DNA from: Candidatus Gastranaerophilales bacterium
Lineage (GTDB): Bacteria; Cyanobacteriota; Vampirovibrionia; Gastranaerophilales; Gastranaerophilaceae
Assembly: GCA_947628355.1 (NCBI GenBank)
Contig: CANQZO010000065.1
Coordinates: 1-9,567, forward strand
Length of the DNA: 9,567 nt
Direction: 5' to 3'
Every line of letters begins with the position of its first letter. The stretch's first letter is position 1. The position numbers and the translations under genes are program-made. Shown in pieces: positions 1 to 6,680 of this stretch. Below the pieces are notes generated by a model. The model searched no databases, was not told the DNA's origin, and saw nothing but the letters and a program-made list of their open reading frames with translations.

Positions 1-2
1 CA

Positions 3-47
3 ACAGGTGCTGACTGTCCTGTTGTTATGGGTAAAATTTCATTTTGA
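3..47 (+). CDS. 3' end of an unidentified host gene (partial)
   Basis: An open frame enters from the left edge and ends at a TGA at 45-47, giving 14 C-terminal residues (TGADCPVVMGKISF). It stops three bases before the convergent dapB stop, the usual tight tail-to-tail packing, which favours a real gene end over chance. The tail loosely recalls the C-terminus of UspA-type stress proteins (…CPVxxx), but 14 residues are too few to name a family. Confidence 0.35.
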   Translation, partial: TGADCPVVMGKISF

Positions 48-50
48 TTT

Positions 51-845
51 TTACATTATATTATCTAATCCGTATATAAATTCATTATGTTCATTTATAT
101 ATCTAACGGCAAGTAAAACACCGGCCATATAACATGATCTTTCCATTGTATGATGTGAAAGTTTAAAAATTTGCCCTGAAGCTCCAAATATAACTTCTTG
201 AGAAGCAATATAACCCGGCATTCTGACTGAATGAATATGTATATTAGAATTTGAAACTCCGCCTCTTGAACCTTGAATTATCTCTTTTTCACTACAATTC
301 CCGAGTGAAAAATTTGAATTGACTTCAGACATTAATTGTGCTGTTTTTATTGCAGTTCCTGACGGTGCATCTTTTTTTTGATTGTGGTGTAATTCGATTA
401 TTTCCGCATTATTAAAATATTTTGCAGCTTGTTTTGCAAACATCATTAATAATACTGCACCAGTAGAAAAATTTGGGGCTATTAAACAACCGGTATTATT
501 ATGTTTTGACATTTCTTTTAATTCTGTTATATCTTTTTCCTGCAAACCGGTTGTTCCTATTACTGATTTTACTTTGTTATTTATGTAAAGTTTAACGTGA
601 TTTAAAATTTCATTCGGTTGTGTAAAATCAATTATTACATCAGGTTTTTTGGTTTTAATTGCTTGTTCTAAGCCGGATTCAACGTAAATTCCGCATTCTT
701 TTCCGTTTATTTCTTTACCTATATCATAGCCTTCACCTTTTATATCAATGGCAGAAACTAATTCTGTATCTTCTGCTTCCAATACGGCTTTTACAACTTC
801 TTTCCCCATTTTCCCGAGTGCACCGGCTACTGCTATTTTGATCAT
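51..845 (-). CDS. dapB: 4-hydroxy-tetrahydrodipicolinate reductase DapB
   Basis: Cytoplasmic NAD(P)H-dependent reductase of the diaminopimelate/lysine pathway, which acts on the product of DapA. The 264 residues are the normal family length. Visible motifs are the Rossmann loop GALGKMG (8-14), DFTQP (73-77), GTTG (97-100), APNFS (123-127), and the catalytic/substrate segment ELHHNQKKDAPSGTA (151-165) with His153/His154, a lysine equivalent to the catalytic Lys (157) and the substrate-binding SGT. The C-terminal dimer segment HSVRMPGYIASQEVIFG is also conserved. The ATG at 845 has AGGAG at 853-857, seven bases upstream. The gene is monocistronic here: no dapA lies next to it, and the upstream neighbour is divergent. 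It is intact chromosomal sequence that marks the non-phage side of the window. Confidence 0.97.
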   Translation of the reverse strand: MIKIAVAGALGKMGKEVVKAVLEAEDTELVSAIDIKGEGYDIGKEINGKECGIYVESGLEQAIKTKKPDVIIDFTQPNEILNHVKLYINNKVKSVIGTTGLQEKDITELKEMSKHNNTGCLIAPNFSTGAVLLMMFAKQAAKYFNNAEIIELHHNQKKDAPSGTAIKTAQLMSEVNSNFSLGNCSEKEIIQGSRGGVSNSNIHIHSVRMPGYIASQEVIFGASGQIFKLSHHTMERSCYMAGVLLAVRYINEHNEFIYGLDNIM

Positions 846-886
846 TTATTTTCTCCTGTTTTCCTTCTTCTATTTTATCATAACTG

Positions 887-915
887 TTTATACTTCCTTT
901 TATACTATTTGTTAA
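887..915 (-). promoter_or_regulatory. Candidate dapB promoter
   Basis: On the minus strand, TTAACA (910-915) and TATAAA (887-892) are 17 bp apart, a good sigma-70 type match, and lie about 42 bp upstream of the dapB start codon. No operator or riboswitch is visible in the short leader. Confidence 0.5.
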
Positions 916-941
916 TAAATATTTAAAATATTTTTTTATTC

Positions 942-973
942 TTGATATAAATAGGAAAATATGTTAGTATAAT
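942..973 (+). promoter_or_regulatory. Candidate promoter of the 75-aa gene
   Basis: A perfect TATAAT at 968-973 lies 24 bases before the start codon. The best -35 match, TTGATA at 942-947, is 20 bp away, which is longer than ideal. The -10 is therefore better supported than the -35. This promoter diverges from the dapB promoter. Confidence 0.45.
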
Positions 974-997
974 ATCAAAATAAATTGTGAGGTGTAT

Positions 998-1225
998 ATG
1001 CAAGAAAAAAAAATAATCGAAATTGACAAAATCGAAAATAAAATTCAGTCAGTAGGCATTGATTTAAGTATTTTAAATAGTCTTGTAAATTTCCTTAATT
1101 ACGGAATAGAAGACGGATCTGAATTCAATAATGCCGATATCGCTAATCTGGCTATTCAAATTAGCAGAATGACTAAATCAATAATTTCTAAATATGATAC
1201 TATTGAACAAATACTTGATATTTAA
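998..1225 (+). CDS. Small hypothetical protein, 75 aa
   Basis: I do not recognise this protein. It is soluble, acidic and apparently all-helical, with isoleucine- and asparagine-rich segments and no signal peptide, membrane segment or cysteine. The start is placed at the ATG at 998 because GAGG at 988-991 lies six bases upstream. An in-frame GTG at 992 overlaps that ribosome site and is unlikely to be used. The gene has its own promoter, is divergent from dapB and is followed by a separate transcription unit, so context says little about its role. It is more likely host than phage, because it lies on the dapB side of the presumed prophage edge. Confidence 0.7.
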   Translation: MQEKKIIEIDKIENKIQSVGIDLSILNSLVNFLNYGIEDGSEFNNADIANLAIQISRMTKSIISKYDTIEQILDI

Positions 1226-1253
1226 TATTTATCCTTATATCTCTAAATTATTG

Positions 1254-1282
1254 TTGACCTTTCTTTACTAATTTATTACTAT
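1254..1282 (+). promoter_or_regulatory. Promoter of the 85-aa gene
   Basis: TTGACC (1254-1259) and TACTAT (1277-1282) are separated by exactly 17 bp. Transcription should begin near 1289, leaving a leader of about 77 nt before the ATG at 1366. That is long for such a small gene. Confidence 0.6.
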
Positions 1283-1304
1283 ATTAACAATAGTTTGTGA
1301 TCTG

Positions 1305-1333
1305 CTTTATTGTAGTGATATGCTTCAATAAGG
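1305..1333 (+). promoter_or_regulatory. Leader hairpin before the 85-aa gene
   Basis: CTTTATTG (1305-1312) can pair with CAATAAGG (1326-1333) over 8 bp with one G-U pair and a 13-nt loop. It lies inside the predicted 5' leader, about 20 bases before the ribosome site. There is no following T-tract, so it is not a terminator. Its function, if any, is unknown and it may be a chance stem. Confidence 0.3.
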
Positions 1334-1365
1334 TTGCAAAATAGGATTAAATATAGGAGGAGTAT

Positions 1366-1623
1366 ATGACACAGCCTTTTAATCAGGCTAGTCAAATAAA
1401 AAAAAGACTGGCTGTTTTAGTTTTCTTGAAAGCTACTACTGCACCACTAGTTTTATATGTCGATGATCCAATTGCATTATATGATGAATTATCTATGATC
1501 TTAAAATTAAATTCTCAAGTCGGTAAATTAATAGAAAAAAATACTTTAGGGCCTATTAAAAAGGTTTGTATTCAATCAACACAAATTTGTGCAATCGCTC
1601 TTCAAGAAGAACAATATATGTAG
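1366..1623 (+). CDS. Small hypothetical protein, 85 aa
   Basis: No family is recognised. The start is well fixed: AGGAGGAG at 1355-1362 directly precedes the ATG. The protein looks like a small mixed alpha/beta cytoplasmic domain: a hydrophobic strand (LAVLVFLKA, ~15-23), a second strand (APLVLYVDD, ~26-34), an amphipathic helix (IALYDELSMILKL, ~36-48), and a C-terminal strand ending CAIALQEEQYM. Two cysteines (68, 74) show no metal-site spacing. The clean promoter, strong ribosome site and ordinary composition suggest a real host gene. It is the last gene before the gene-free edge of the prophage, so insertion happened just downstream of it. Confidence 0.75.
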   Translation: MTQPFNQASQIKKRLAVLVFLKATTAPLVLYVDDPIALYDELSMILKLNSQVGKLIEKNTLGPIKKVCIQSTQICAIALQEEQYM

Positions 1624-1950
1624 TTTATTTGAATAAATTTCTATGCTAACTTGTATGAGTTGTGAATGGCGTTTTTTTTGTGTATGAGGGGGGAGGGAAA
1701 AAAACAACCTTTGTAAGTTGGAATAGCAAATGTAAGATGATGTAATTCATCAAGTAGTTTAGGAATTTATAAAAAGTCTTGAAATATAGAAGGTGCAATT
1801 CTTTTAGGCTATTTTTTAAGTTTGAGAATTTTTACAGTTTTTTACAGTTTTATTCCATTTAAAGTTATACTTATTTCCCTTTTATTACAGTATTTTTCAG
1901 CATTTATTCTTTTTTATAAAATTTCTTGTTGAAGTTTTATCTAAAATTTA

Positions 1951-2104
1951 TTAAAAAATGCCTTTTTCGTTTTTTAGAAAGCTTTTAAAATTATATTTGT
2001 AGTAATTCAAAAAAAGATGTCTAAAAGCCTTTATTAATAATATTTAAAGTCATTTAAAAAATGTTTTTTTAGAACTTTTTAAATACTGTTTAGACCGCCT
2101 TTAG
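1951..2104. repeat. Degenerate direct repeats in the prophage-end region
   Basis: A compound block TTAAAAAATG…TTTTTTAGAA…CTTTTAAAAT occurs at 1951-1991 and, in a more compact form, at 2054-2084 (CTTTTTAAAT). A GCCTTTA core recurs at 2027-2033 and 2097-2103, and GTCTAAA (2019-2025) faces TTTAGAC (2089-2095). The composition is so AT-rich that some of this could arise by chance. The position near a transposable prophage end makes protein-binding sites a reasonable alternative. Confidence 0.3.
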
Positions 2105-2129
2105 ATACAGTTTATTAAATGAAAAATAA

Positions 2130-2168
2130 CGTCATAATGACGACATAATGACGACAATATTGACGACA
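2130..2168. repeat. TGACGACA array, candidate transposase-binding sites at the prophage end
   Basis: TGACGACA occurs three times, at 2138-2145, 2149-2156 and 2161-2168, with 11- and 12-bp spacing (about one helical turn). The first copy also forms the right half of a near-palindrome CGTCAT-A-ATGACG at 2130-2142. These are the most G+C-rich bases for some distance. Mu-family transposases bind short repeated sites near the element ends, and this array sits between the last early gene and host DNA. Calling it a transposase array is inference. It could instead be an activator or operator site. Confidence 0.45.
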
Positions 2169-2169
2169 A

Positions 2170-2196
2170 TTTTGTATATATATTGGATATATAAAA
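2170..2196 (-). other. AT-only hairpin downstream of the early operon
   Basis: TTTTGTATAT can pair with ATATATAAAA over 10 bp with one wobble pair. It follows another AT hairpin and the end of the early operon. It may help transcription stop or be part of the prophage-end architecture, but the support is weak because of low sequence complexity. Confidence 0.25.
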
Positions 2197-2208
2197 TTAA
2201 AAATATAA

Positions 2209-2243
2209 AAAAATAAATATATCTAATATATATATTTATTTTT
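2209..2243 (-). terminator. Candidate terminator of the early operon
   Basis: A perfect 14-bp stem (2209-2222 with 2230-2243, 7-nt loop) begins ten bases after the stop codon of the last early gene. On the minus strand it is followed by a T-rich run. The stem contains only A-T pairs, so it would be a weak intrinsic terminator, though its position is right. Confidence 0.45.
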
Positions 2244-2252
2244 CAATAAAAA

Positions 2253-2459
2253 TCAAAATAATTTTAATTGTAAAAAAGAACTTTTTTCATTTTTTTGTGC
2301 TTCTACGTGCTCGTGCATCCGCTTTAAATAATCTAATAAGCTAACATTTTTAGGAATAAGCGGTTCATTTTTTAATGAACCGCATCCCCAAGGGCAATAA
2401 TTAGGTATATTATTGCAAGAAACAATTCTGCCACATTTTTTACAATATTTACTAGGCAT
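2253..2459 (-). CDS. Small zinc-ribbon-like protein, 68 aa
   Basis: The N-terminal third carries CKKC (Cys6, Cys9), Cys15 and CPWGC (Cys22, Cys26), a treble-clef or zinc-ribbon style set of metal ligands. The rest is charged and helical (LLDYLKRMHEHVEAQKNEK). The family is not identified; a small nucleic-acid-binding or adaptor role is possible. The start is set at the ATG at 2459, which overlaps the Mor stop region (TAG at 2452-2454) and has GGGA six bases upstream. A 37-residue extension of the frame lies wholly inside the Mor gene and is rejected. It is the last gene of the early operon, in the place where Mu would continue into the middle promoter and C activator. It might therefore be a cofactor of the Mor-like regulator, which is inference. 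Confidence 0.75.
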   Translation of the reverse strand: MPSKYCKKCGRIVSCNNIPNYCPWGCGSLKNEPLIPKNVSLLDYLKRMHEHVEAQKNEKSSFLQLKLF

Positions 2460-2805
2460 CTTTTTTCCCATAGAAATCAAAAGATTTTTGCCCATCAACG
2501 GGTACATCAACACGATTTTCTTGTAAAATTTTACGAACATTAACTTCCGGAATTTTATATTTTCGAGCAATAAGCCTTAATGATTCTGTTGTATAATCAT
2601 ATTCTTTGACTATTCTTTTTTTTATGATATTTTTCAATCCATTAGCCGGAACTTGAATAATATTTGCAGGCATGTTTCTTAATAAAGAAATAGCTGTACT
2701 AGCTCCACAAAGCTCGTAAATTTCTCTAAATAGCTTCGTTGGCATATCATCAATAGTTATTTCGTCTATATTAAGTTCAATCCCGTAAAATTCAAATGTG
2801 TCCAT
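2452..2805 (-). CDS. mor: Mor-family transcription activator
   Basis: In Mu, Mor is made from the early operon and activates the middle promoter, which starts the cascade to late genes. This 117-aa protein (Mu Mor is about 129) shows the family pattern: an N-terminal dimerisation part with LFREIYELCG (25-34), the NIIQVPANG segment (48-56) in place of the family's Y-I-P turn, a basic helix KNIIKKRIVKEYDY, and a C-terminal HTH (about 75-95, ESLRLIARKYKIPEVNVRKIL). AGGGAG lies just before the ATG and 14 bases separate it from gam. Odd point: only one small gene follows on the same strand before host DNA. Its target promoter must therefore lie elsewhere in the prophage, outside this window or on the far side of the repressor. 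Confidence 0.8.
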   Translation of the reverse strand: MDTFEFYGIELNIDEITIDDMPTKLFREIYELCGASTAISLLRNMPANIIQVPANGLKNIIKKRIVKEYDYTTESLRLIARKYKIPEVNVRKILQENRVDVPVDGQKSFDFYGKKDA

Positions 2806-2819
2806 TTAATTTCTCCCTA

Positions 2820-3317
2820 TTATGCTTTTTGATTAGAAACAATTTCAATAATATTAGGTTCAATATTTAATTTGTCTTCTTTAATAATAGATACCCCAAT
2901 TTTTGTAAGTGTATTTGAATCTAATTCTTTAATTTTATCTTTGTCCAATTCTTCTTTTACACGTAGACAGTGGTCTAAACATAGTAATTTTAAAGATTTT
3001 ATTACCGATTGAACACTGGTACATACTACTCTTTCTGATAATCTGTAAGAAATCGAGCCAAAATTTAATTTTTTATTTCTTTTATTTATGAATGACTCCT
3101 TATTTTGTTCACAAAATCGAGTTATTTCTTTTTCTATTTGCTTGATTTCCGCTATTATAGGGGTACATTCTGCCTGTGATTTAACCTTTAATTCATTTAT
3201 TTTTTCGTTTAAATTGCCTTCAATTTTAGACTTTTTTATTTGAAGTTCACCTAGTCTCTTTAAAGAATTATCAACTTCATCCCATTTTGTATAAATGCTT
3301 TCTTTTTTCTTTGCCAT
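2820..3317 (-). CDS. gam: Host-nuclease inhibitor Gam (Ku-like DNA-end protector)
   Basis: Mu Gam binds double-stranded DNA ends and shields transposing phage DNA from exonucleases. It is related to eukaryotic Ku and bacterial LigD-associated Ku. The 165 residues match the family size (Mu Gam is about 174). A long N-terminal coiled coil (about 18-75, rich in K/E/I) leads into the conserved beta segment NKRNKKLNFGSISYRLSE (about 78-95), the Gam signature position, followed by a helical lysine-rich C-terminal half. AAGGAG precedes the ATG. It lies 11 bases after the gp16-family gene and 14 bases before mor, in the same early transcript as the transposition genes. Confidence 0.85.
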   Translation of the reverse strand: MAKKKESIYTKWDEVDNSLKRLGELQIKKSKIEGNLNEKINELKVKSQAECTPIIAEIKQIEKEITRFCEQNKESFINKRNKKLNFGSISYRLSERVVCTSVQSVIKSLKLLCLDHCLRVKEELDKDKIKELDSNTLTKIGVSIIKEDKLNIEPNIIEIVSNQKA

Positions 3318-3328
3318 AAAATTACTCC

Positions 3329-3787
3329 TTATATTGTTACTGTCTCTCTTTTTTTTTGCATAGCCTGTATAGCTTTTATTACTTTGCTAATTTCTGATTG
3401 TGTCAGGAACTTAATGTGTGATTTCCCAACTAAACGAAGTACAAAGTGATTTAACGCTCTTTCTTTTAATTCATCAGTATCTTGATTAGATACGGACTTC
3501 CACATTGATTCAATCATTCTTAATTGCTTTGGTGTTCCCATTCCAAACCGCCCAGCCATGTTGTCATATTTGTTGTAATAATTGGTTTTTTCCGTATATA
3601 ATCCCATACTGGCTGCTTGATATTTCAATCTTTTTAGTAAATCTTCAGCTTGAAATTTAGTTAATTCTTTACTCGAATTAACTCCATAGCCGGAGAGTAT
3701 GTCATAATATACATCTTCATTTAATTTCAGCAATTTCCTGAAATAACCTATTAATTGTCTTTGTTTTGGGGTACTGTTAAAAATCAT
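3329..3787 (-). CDS. Mu gp16/GemA-family protein (DUF1018)
   Basis: The 152-aa protein has the two-part layout of the Mu-like gp16 family. The N-terminal module TPKQRQLIGYFRKLLKLNEDV with LTKFQAEDLLKRL is followed by a second, similar module GTPKQLRMIESMW…LNHFVLRLVGKSHIKFLTQSEISKVIKAI. In Mu the GemA group is linked to early control of host functions and DNA topology, but the molecular activity is not well established. The ATG overlaps the MuB stop (ATGA at 3784-3787), so translation is probably coupled. The position between the ATPase and Gam is typical for Mu-like phages. Confidence 0.8.
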   Translation of the reverse strand: MIFNSTPKQRQLIGYFRKLLKLNEDVYYDILSGYGVNSSKELTKFQAEDLLKRLKYQAASMGLYTEKTNYYNKYDNMAGRFGMGTPKQLRMIESMWKSVSNQDTDELKERALNHFVLRLVGKSHIKFLTQSEISKVIKAIQAMQKKRETVTI

Positions 3788-4710
3788 ATTAATAACTTAT
3801 CCTTTGCAGCTTCAATTACATCTTGAGAAAGTTCTATATTTTGCTTAGTCGTAATTTCGAAAGACAAATCAAGTAAATTTTGAATCGCACGAGCATTATA
3901 ATTACAAGTTTTTGATATAAACTTCAGCAATTCTTTTGTTATTTTTGGATAATACTGAATAACAAGCCGTTCAACATCTTCAGCTTTAAGTGCATCAAGC
4001 TTCTCTAAGTAGCCGATTCGACTTGTAATATATGGAAAACCGTATTTTACTTTATTCAATAAGTCATATAAATCGTTTGTTCCGACAAAAAGAACACCAC
4101 AAGAATTTTTTGTTCTGTCCTGAATTTTTCTTATGATTTTAAATATATCGACTTTTAAATTTTCCGCTTCGTCAATAATAATTAAATATTTATTCTTTTG
4201 TAATTTTTTAATAATATTAGTTGAAAATTCATCTAGGGTCATATTGTGGTGATAATTCAGGTTTAATTGGTCAGCTATTTGTTTTAAAATCTCTTTTGCT
4301 GAAGAACCTTCATAAGGGTCAACAATTATTACTCCTGAACCTATTTTTTTGTATTGAAAAATAGCTGTTGTTTTTCCGATCCCGGGAGCACCATAACAAA
4401 CTCCCATTTTTCCTCTCATTTGACACATATTAGCAGCATTAAAAACTCTTTTAACTATTGTAGTTTCAACAAAATTTAAAAATTTATTATCTGTTTGTTC
4501 TTTTTTTTCAAGGAATTCTACATATTTTTTTAAGTCATCTTCTAATCCCTGAACATCTCCGTTATAATTGCTTTTCATATATAGACTTAAGGTAGTCGGA
4601 CTTTTATTAATACCTCTTGCAATAGTTGAAGCATCTAATTTTTCTGTTTCTAATAAAGTTCTAATTTTTTGTTGAAGTCCTTTGTCATAAATGTTTTTTT
4701 CCGTTGTCAT
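3784..4710 (-). CDS. muB: MuB-type transposition ATPase (target capture protein)
   Basis: AAA+ ATPase that binds target DNA, activates the transposase and enforces target immunity in Mu. The 308 aa are close to MuB (312). An N-terminal HTH of the MuB type (about 25-60, DASTIARGINKSPTTLSLYM) precedes the ATPase core. Walker A is GAPGIGKTT (107-115), Walker B LIIIDEAEN (176-184, Asp180/Glu181), and the sensor-1 region is FVGTNDL (208-214). A C-terminal four-helix segment ends at LLI. AGGAGAGGA lies just upstream of the ATG, 12 bases after the transposase gene, and its stop overlaps the next start. The pairing with a DDE transposase also occurs in Tn7 and Tn5053 elements, but the gam/gp16/mor neighbours assign it to a Mu-like phage. 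Confidence 0.92.
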   Translation of the reverse strand: MTTEKNIYDKGLQQKIRTLLETEKLDASTIARGINKSPTTLSLYMKSNYNGDVQGLEDDLKKYVEFLEKKEQTDNKFLNFVETTIVKRVFNAANMCQMRGKMGVCYGAPGIGKTTAIFQYKKIGSGVIIVDPYEGSSAKEILKQIADQLNLNYHHNMTLDEFSTNIIKKLQKNKYLIIIDEAENLKVDIFKIIRKIQDRTKNSCGVLFVGTNDLYDLLNKVKYGFPYITSRIGYLEKLDALKAEDVERLVIQYYPKITKELLKFISKTCNYNARAIQNLLDLSFEITTKQNIELSQDVIEAAKDKLLI

Positions 4711-4722
4711 ATTGTCCTCTCC

Positions 4723-6672
4723 TTATATAAAATATTCCTGTTTCTTAGGCAGATATAAATGAGCATTTTCATATCCTGTTATTTCATATTTTTTCTTTTT
4801 TTCTCTTTTTTCTTCAATTTGAATAACATCTTGATTTTTTGCCCAAGGCAAATCATCAAACGGGTTATTTTTTCCCATTAAAGTCTTTGTTTTCTTTAGA
4901 CTATCTTTAATTAATTTGTTTTGTTGTTTTTGAGCCTGTTTTAAAGTAAAAATGTCATTGGCGGAACCGAAATATTTAGCCATAGCATTATATTTAATAA
5001 CTGTTTCAGCTTCGCCAATATATTCGCCTTTTAATGAATATATTTTTAATTTTGAAATGTCAAAAAGACTGTATTTAACAACAACTTTATCGTTTATTCC
5101 GTATAAATTATTTCCGGTATATTCATGTCCTAAAAATTTAATTGTGCTGCGGCGAAGTGTTCTAATTTCTTCTTTCATCATAAGTTCATCAAGCATATCA
5201 ATATTAATGCCTGTGCCTTTTCCTTCATTAAAAACTTCATCAATAGTTTTGTTTTTTATTTTTTTATGTGGTTTAGAACGGTAATATTTAAGCCATTCTT
5301 CAATTATTAATTTCGCTTGCTCAATCGTTGGAATTTTATCATTTTTATGAAGTTCTTTATGAAAATTTTCGTTCCTTTTTAAGTGTGCCGGCTGTTTGGA
5401 AATCGAACTTCCTATATATGAACTAATTAAAGGTGGACAGCTTTTTACAAATTCCCCGAAAGACCTTTCAACTATTTTGGCTTTACCGTTGTAAGGCTTT
5501 GCAAAAACTGTTTTTATTCCTAAGTTTGCATAAATTCCTTTGAAATTTGAATCTTCAAAACTGTTGCACCCTGTAAAATATTCACCTCTAAAAGCTCTGC
5601 CATTATCCATATAAACGACTTTTGGGAATTTACCAAGTCTAATGATTGCATTTCTTAATGCCGAAGAAATACATTGAGTATTTTCCGTTAGCATTATTTC
5701 ATATCCGACAAAATCTCTGCTATACCAATCCTGAAAGACAACTAATATTGCTCTTGACGGCTTTCCAGTAAACGGATTAATAATCATAAAATCAAGTTTG
5801 TTTCCGTCTGCGACTAAAATATCACCGACTTGTAAAAAGGAAATATCTCTTCTGATTGAAGGTACTACTTTATCTTTAAGAGCCTTTTCCCCTTCTCTTG
5901 CTAAAACTTCAAAATCATAATGATTGATATTTATATGTTTTGCAAAACGTCTAAAAGTTGCTTCAGACTTAATGTCTTTACCAAGTTTATTAAATTTATA
6001 TTTCAATAAATTGTAAGCTGTACTCAAATCAAGTCGTGCATCGTTATAGTATAACTTTATAAATTCTTGTTTTTCTTCATCGGACAAGCTTGTACTTAAA
6101 ACATATTCGCCACTATATTTATAATTATTTATTAATGAATAAAAGTCTTTATTATTATCTTCATAAGTCTTTTTCCAACGGTACAAGCTCCCTATTGATA
6201 TTTTTCCTACCGTATCTAAAAGTTTTTTTGATATTAAACAATTATTAAAAGCTGTTATAAATTCTTTATCAGCAGTTTTTTTGTCTGTTTTTTCTTTTCT
6301 GTAATCAATCCAAATGTTTATAATATCAACTTTTGATAATGCTATTTTTTTTGCATTGTCTGGAACTATTTCTTTTTCAAAAGAAATGGAACTGCTTCCA
6401 GTTGTAGTTAAAGCAGTCCCAAATATGGGGAGGGTTATCTCCCCAATGTTACTACTATGGAGGTTTCCATGAATTTTCTCTTGAAGTTCTTTTTCTAAAG
6501 ATGAAAAAAGAATTTCATATTTTTGTCCGTTTTTACCGCCAGCACTAGAAACAATACGATAAATATATTTGTTTTTTTTGCAACATCTTTGCAATTTGCG
6601 TTCCAAAATGCCCGTATATACTGAAATTTCTTTTATTGATAAATATGTATAGTTGTCAATTATTTTCTTCAT
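4723..6672 (-). CDS. muA: MuA-type DDE transposase
   Basis: Catalyses strand cleavage and transfer during integration and replicative transposition of the phage. With the ATG at 6672 it has 649 residues (MuA 663). The N-terminal winged-helix DNA-binding domain (about 1-70) shows the family turn GGKNGQKYEILFSSL. Further HTH-rich end-binding domains follow (about 110-260). The RNase-H-like core has DDE residues Asp289 (VADGN), Asp356 (YMDNGRAF) and Glu402 (KIVERSFGEF), and the MuA signature SRDFVGYE (about 318-325). A beta-barrel and a basic C-terminal tail (…KKTKTLMGKNNPFDDLPW) complete the MuA plan; the tail contacts MuB in Mu. A GTG at 6675 is in frame, but AGGA at 6679-6682 is spaced for the ATG at 6672. 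All catalytic residues are present, so the enzyme is probably active. Confidence 0.94.
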   Translation of the reverse strand: MKKIIDNYTYLSIKEISVYTGILERKLQRCCKKNKYIYRIVSSAGGKNGQKYEILFSSLEKELQEKIHGNLHSSNIGEITLPIFGTALTTTGSSSISFEKEIVPDNAKKIALSKVDIINIWIDYRKEKTDKKTADKEFITAFNNCLISKKLLDTVGKISIGSLYRWKKTYEDNNKDFYSLINNYKYSGEYVLSTSLSDEEKQEFIKLYYNDARLDLSTAYNLLKYKFNKLGKDIKSEATFRRFAKHININHYDFEVLAREGEKALKDKVVPSIRRDISFLQVGDILVADGNKLDFMIINPFTGKPSRAILVVFQDWYSRDFVGYEIMLTENTQCISSALRNAIIRLGKFPKVVYMDNGRAFRGEYFTGCNSFEDSNFKGIYANLGIKTVFAKPYNGKAKIVERSFGEFVKSCPPLISSYIGSSISKQPAHLKRNENFHKELHKNDKIPTIEQAKLIIEEWLKYYRSKPHKKIKNKTIDEVFNEGKGTGINIDMLDELMMKEEIRTLRRSTIKFLGHEYTGNNLYGINDKVVVKYSLFDISKLKIYSLKGEYIGEAETVIKYNAMAKYFGSANDIFTLKQAQKQQNKLIKDSLKKTKTLMGKNNPFDDLPWAKNQDVIQIEEKREKKKKYEITGYENAHLYLPKKQEYFI

Positions 6673-6680
6673 CACAAATC

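Larger units (their letters stand above)
1624..2252. other. Gene-free AT-rich stretch holding the presumed prophage end
   Basis: No coding frame with a ribosome site is visible on either strand over these 629 bases. The left part has a G-run (1687-1695) and ACAG repeats 10 bp apart (1834/1844, with ACAG/TCAG at 1887/1897). The centre (1951-2104) has degenerate direct repeats. The right part has the TGACGACA array and two all-AT hairpins. Because dapB and the two small genes are on the left and the Mu-type early operon ends on the right, the host/prophage junction should be in here. The exact end cannot be fixed without the other prophage end and the 5-bp target duplication. Confidence 0.6.

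Noticed and set aside
382..841. Two plus-strand frames (382-588 and 659-841)
   Set aside because: They lie antisense within dapB, have no ribosome site, and their protein composition is that of a shadow frame.
2460..2570. N-terminal extension of the zinc-ribbon frame
   Set aside because: It lies entirely inside the Mor gene; the ATG at 2459 is placed for stop/start coupling and begins right at the cysteine domain.
4952..5284. Plus-strand 110-codon frame
   Set aside because: Antisense to the well-supported MuA C-terminal region, with no ribosome site.
4723..6675. Tn7/CAST or Tn5053-type element (TnsB/TnsC pair)
   Set aside because: The transposase plus ATPase pair would fit, but there is no TniQ, resolvase, Cas gene or CRISPR array, while gam, gp16 and mor are specific to Mu-like phages.
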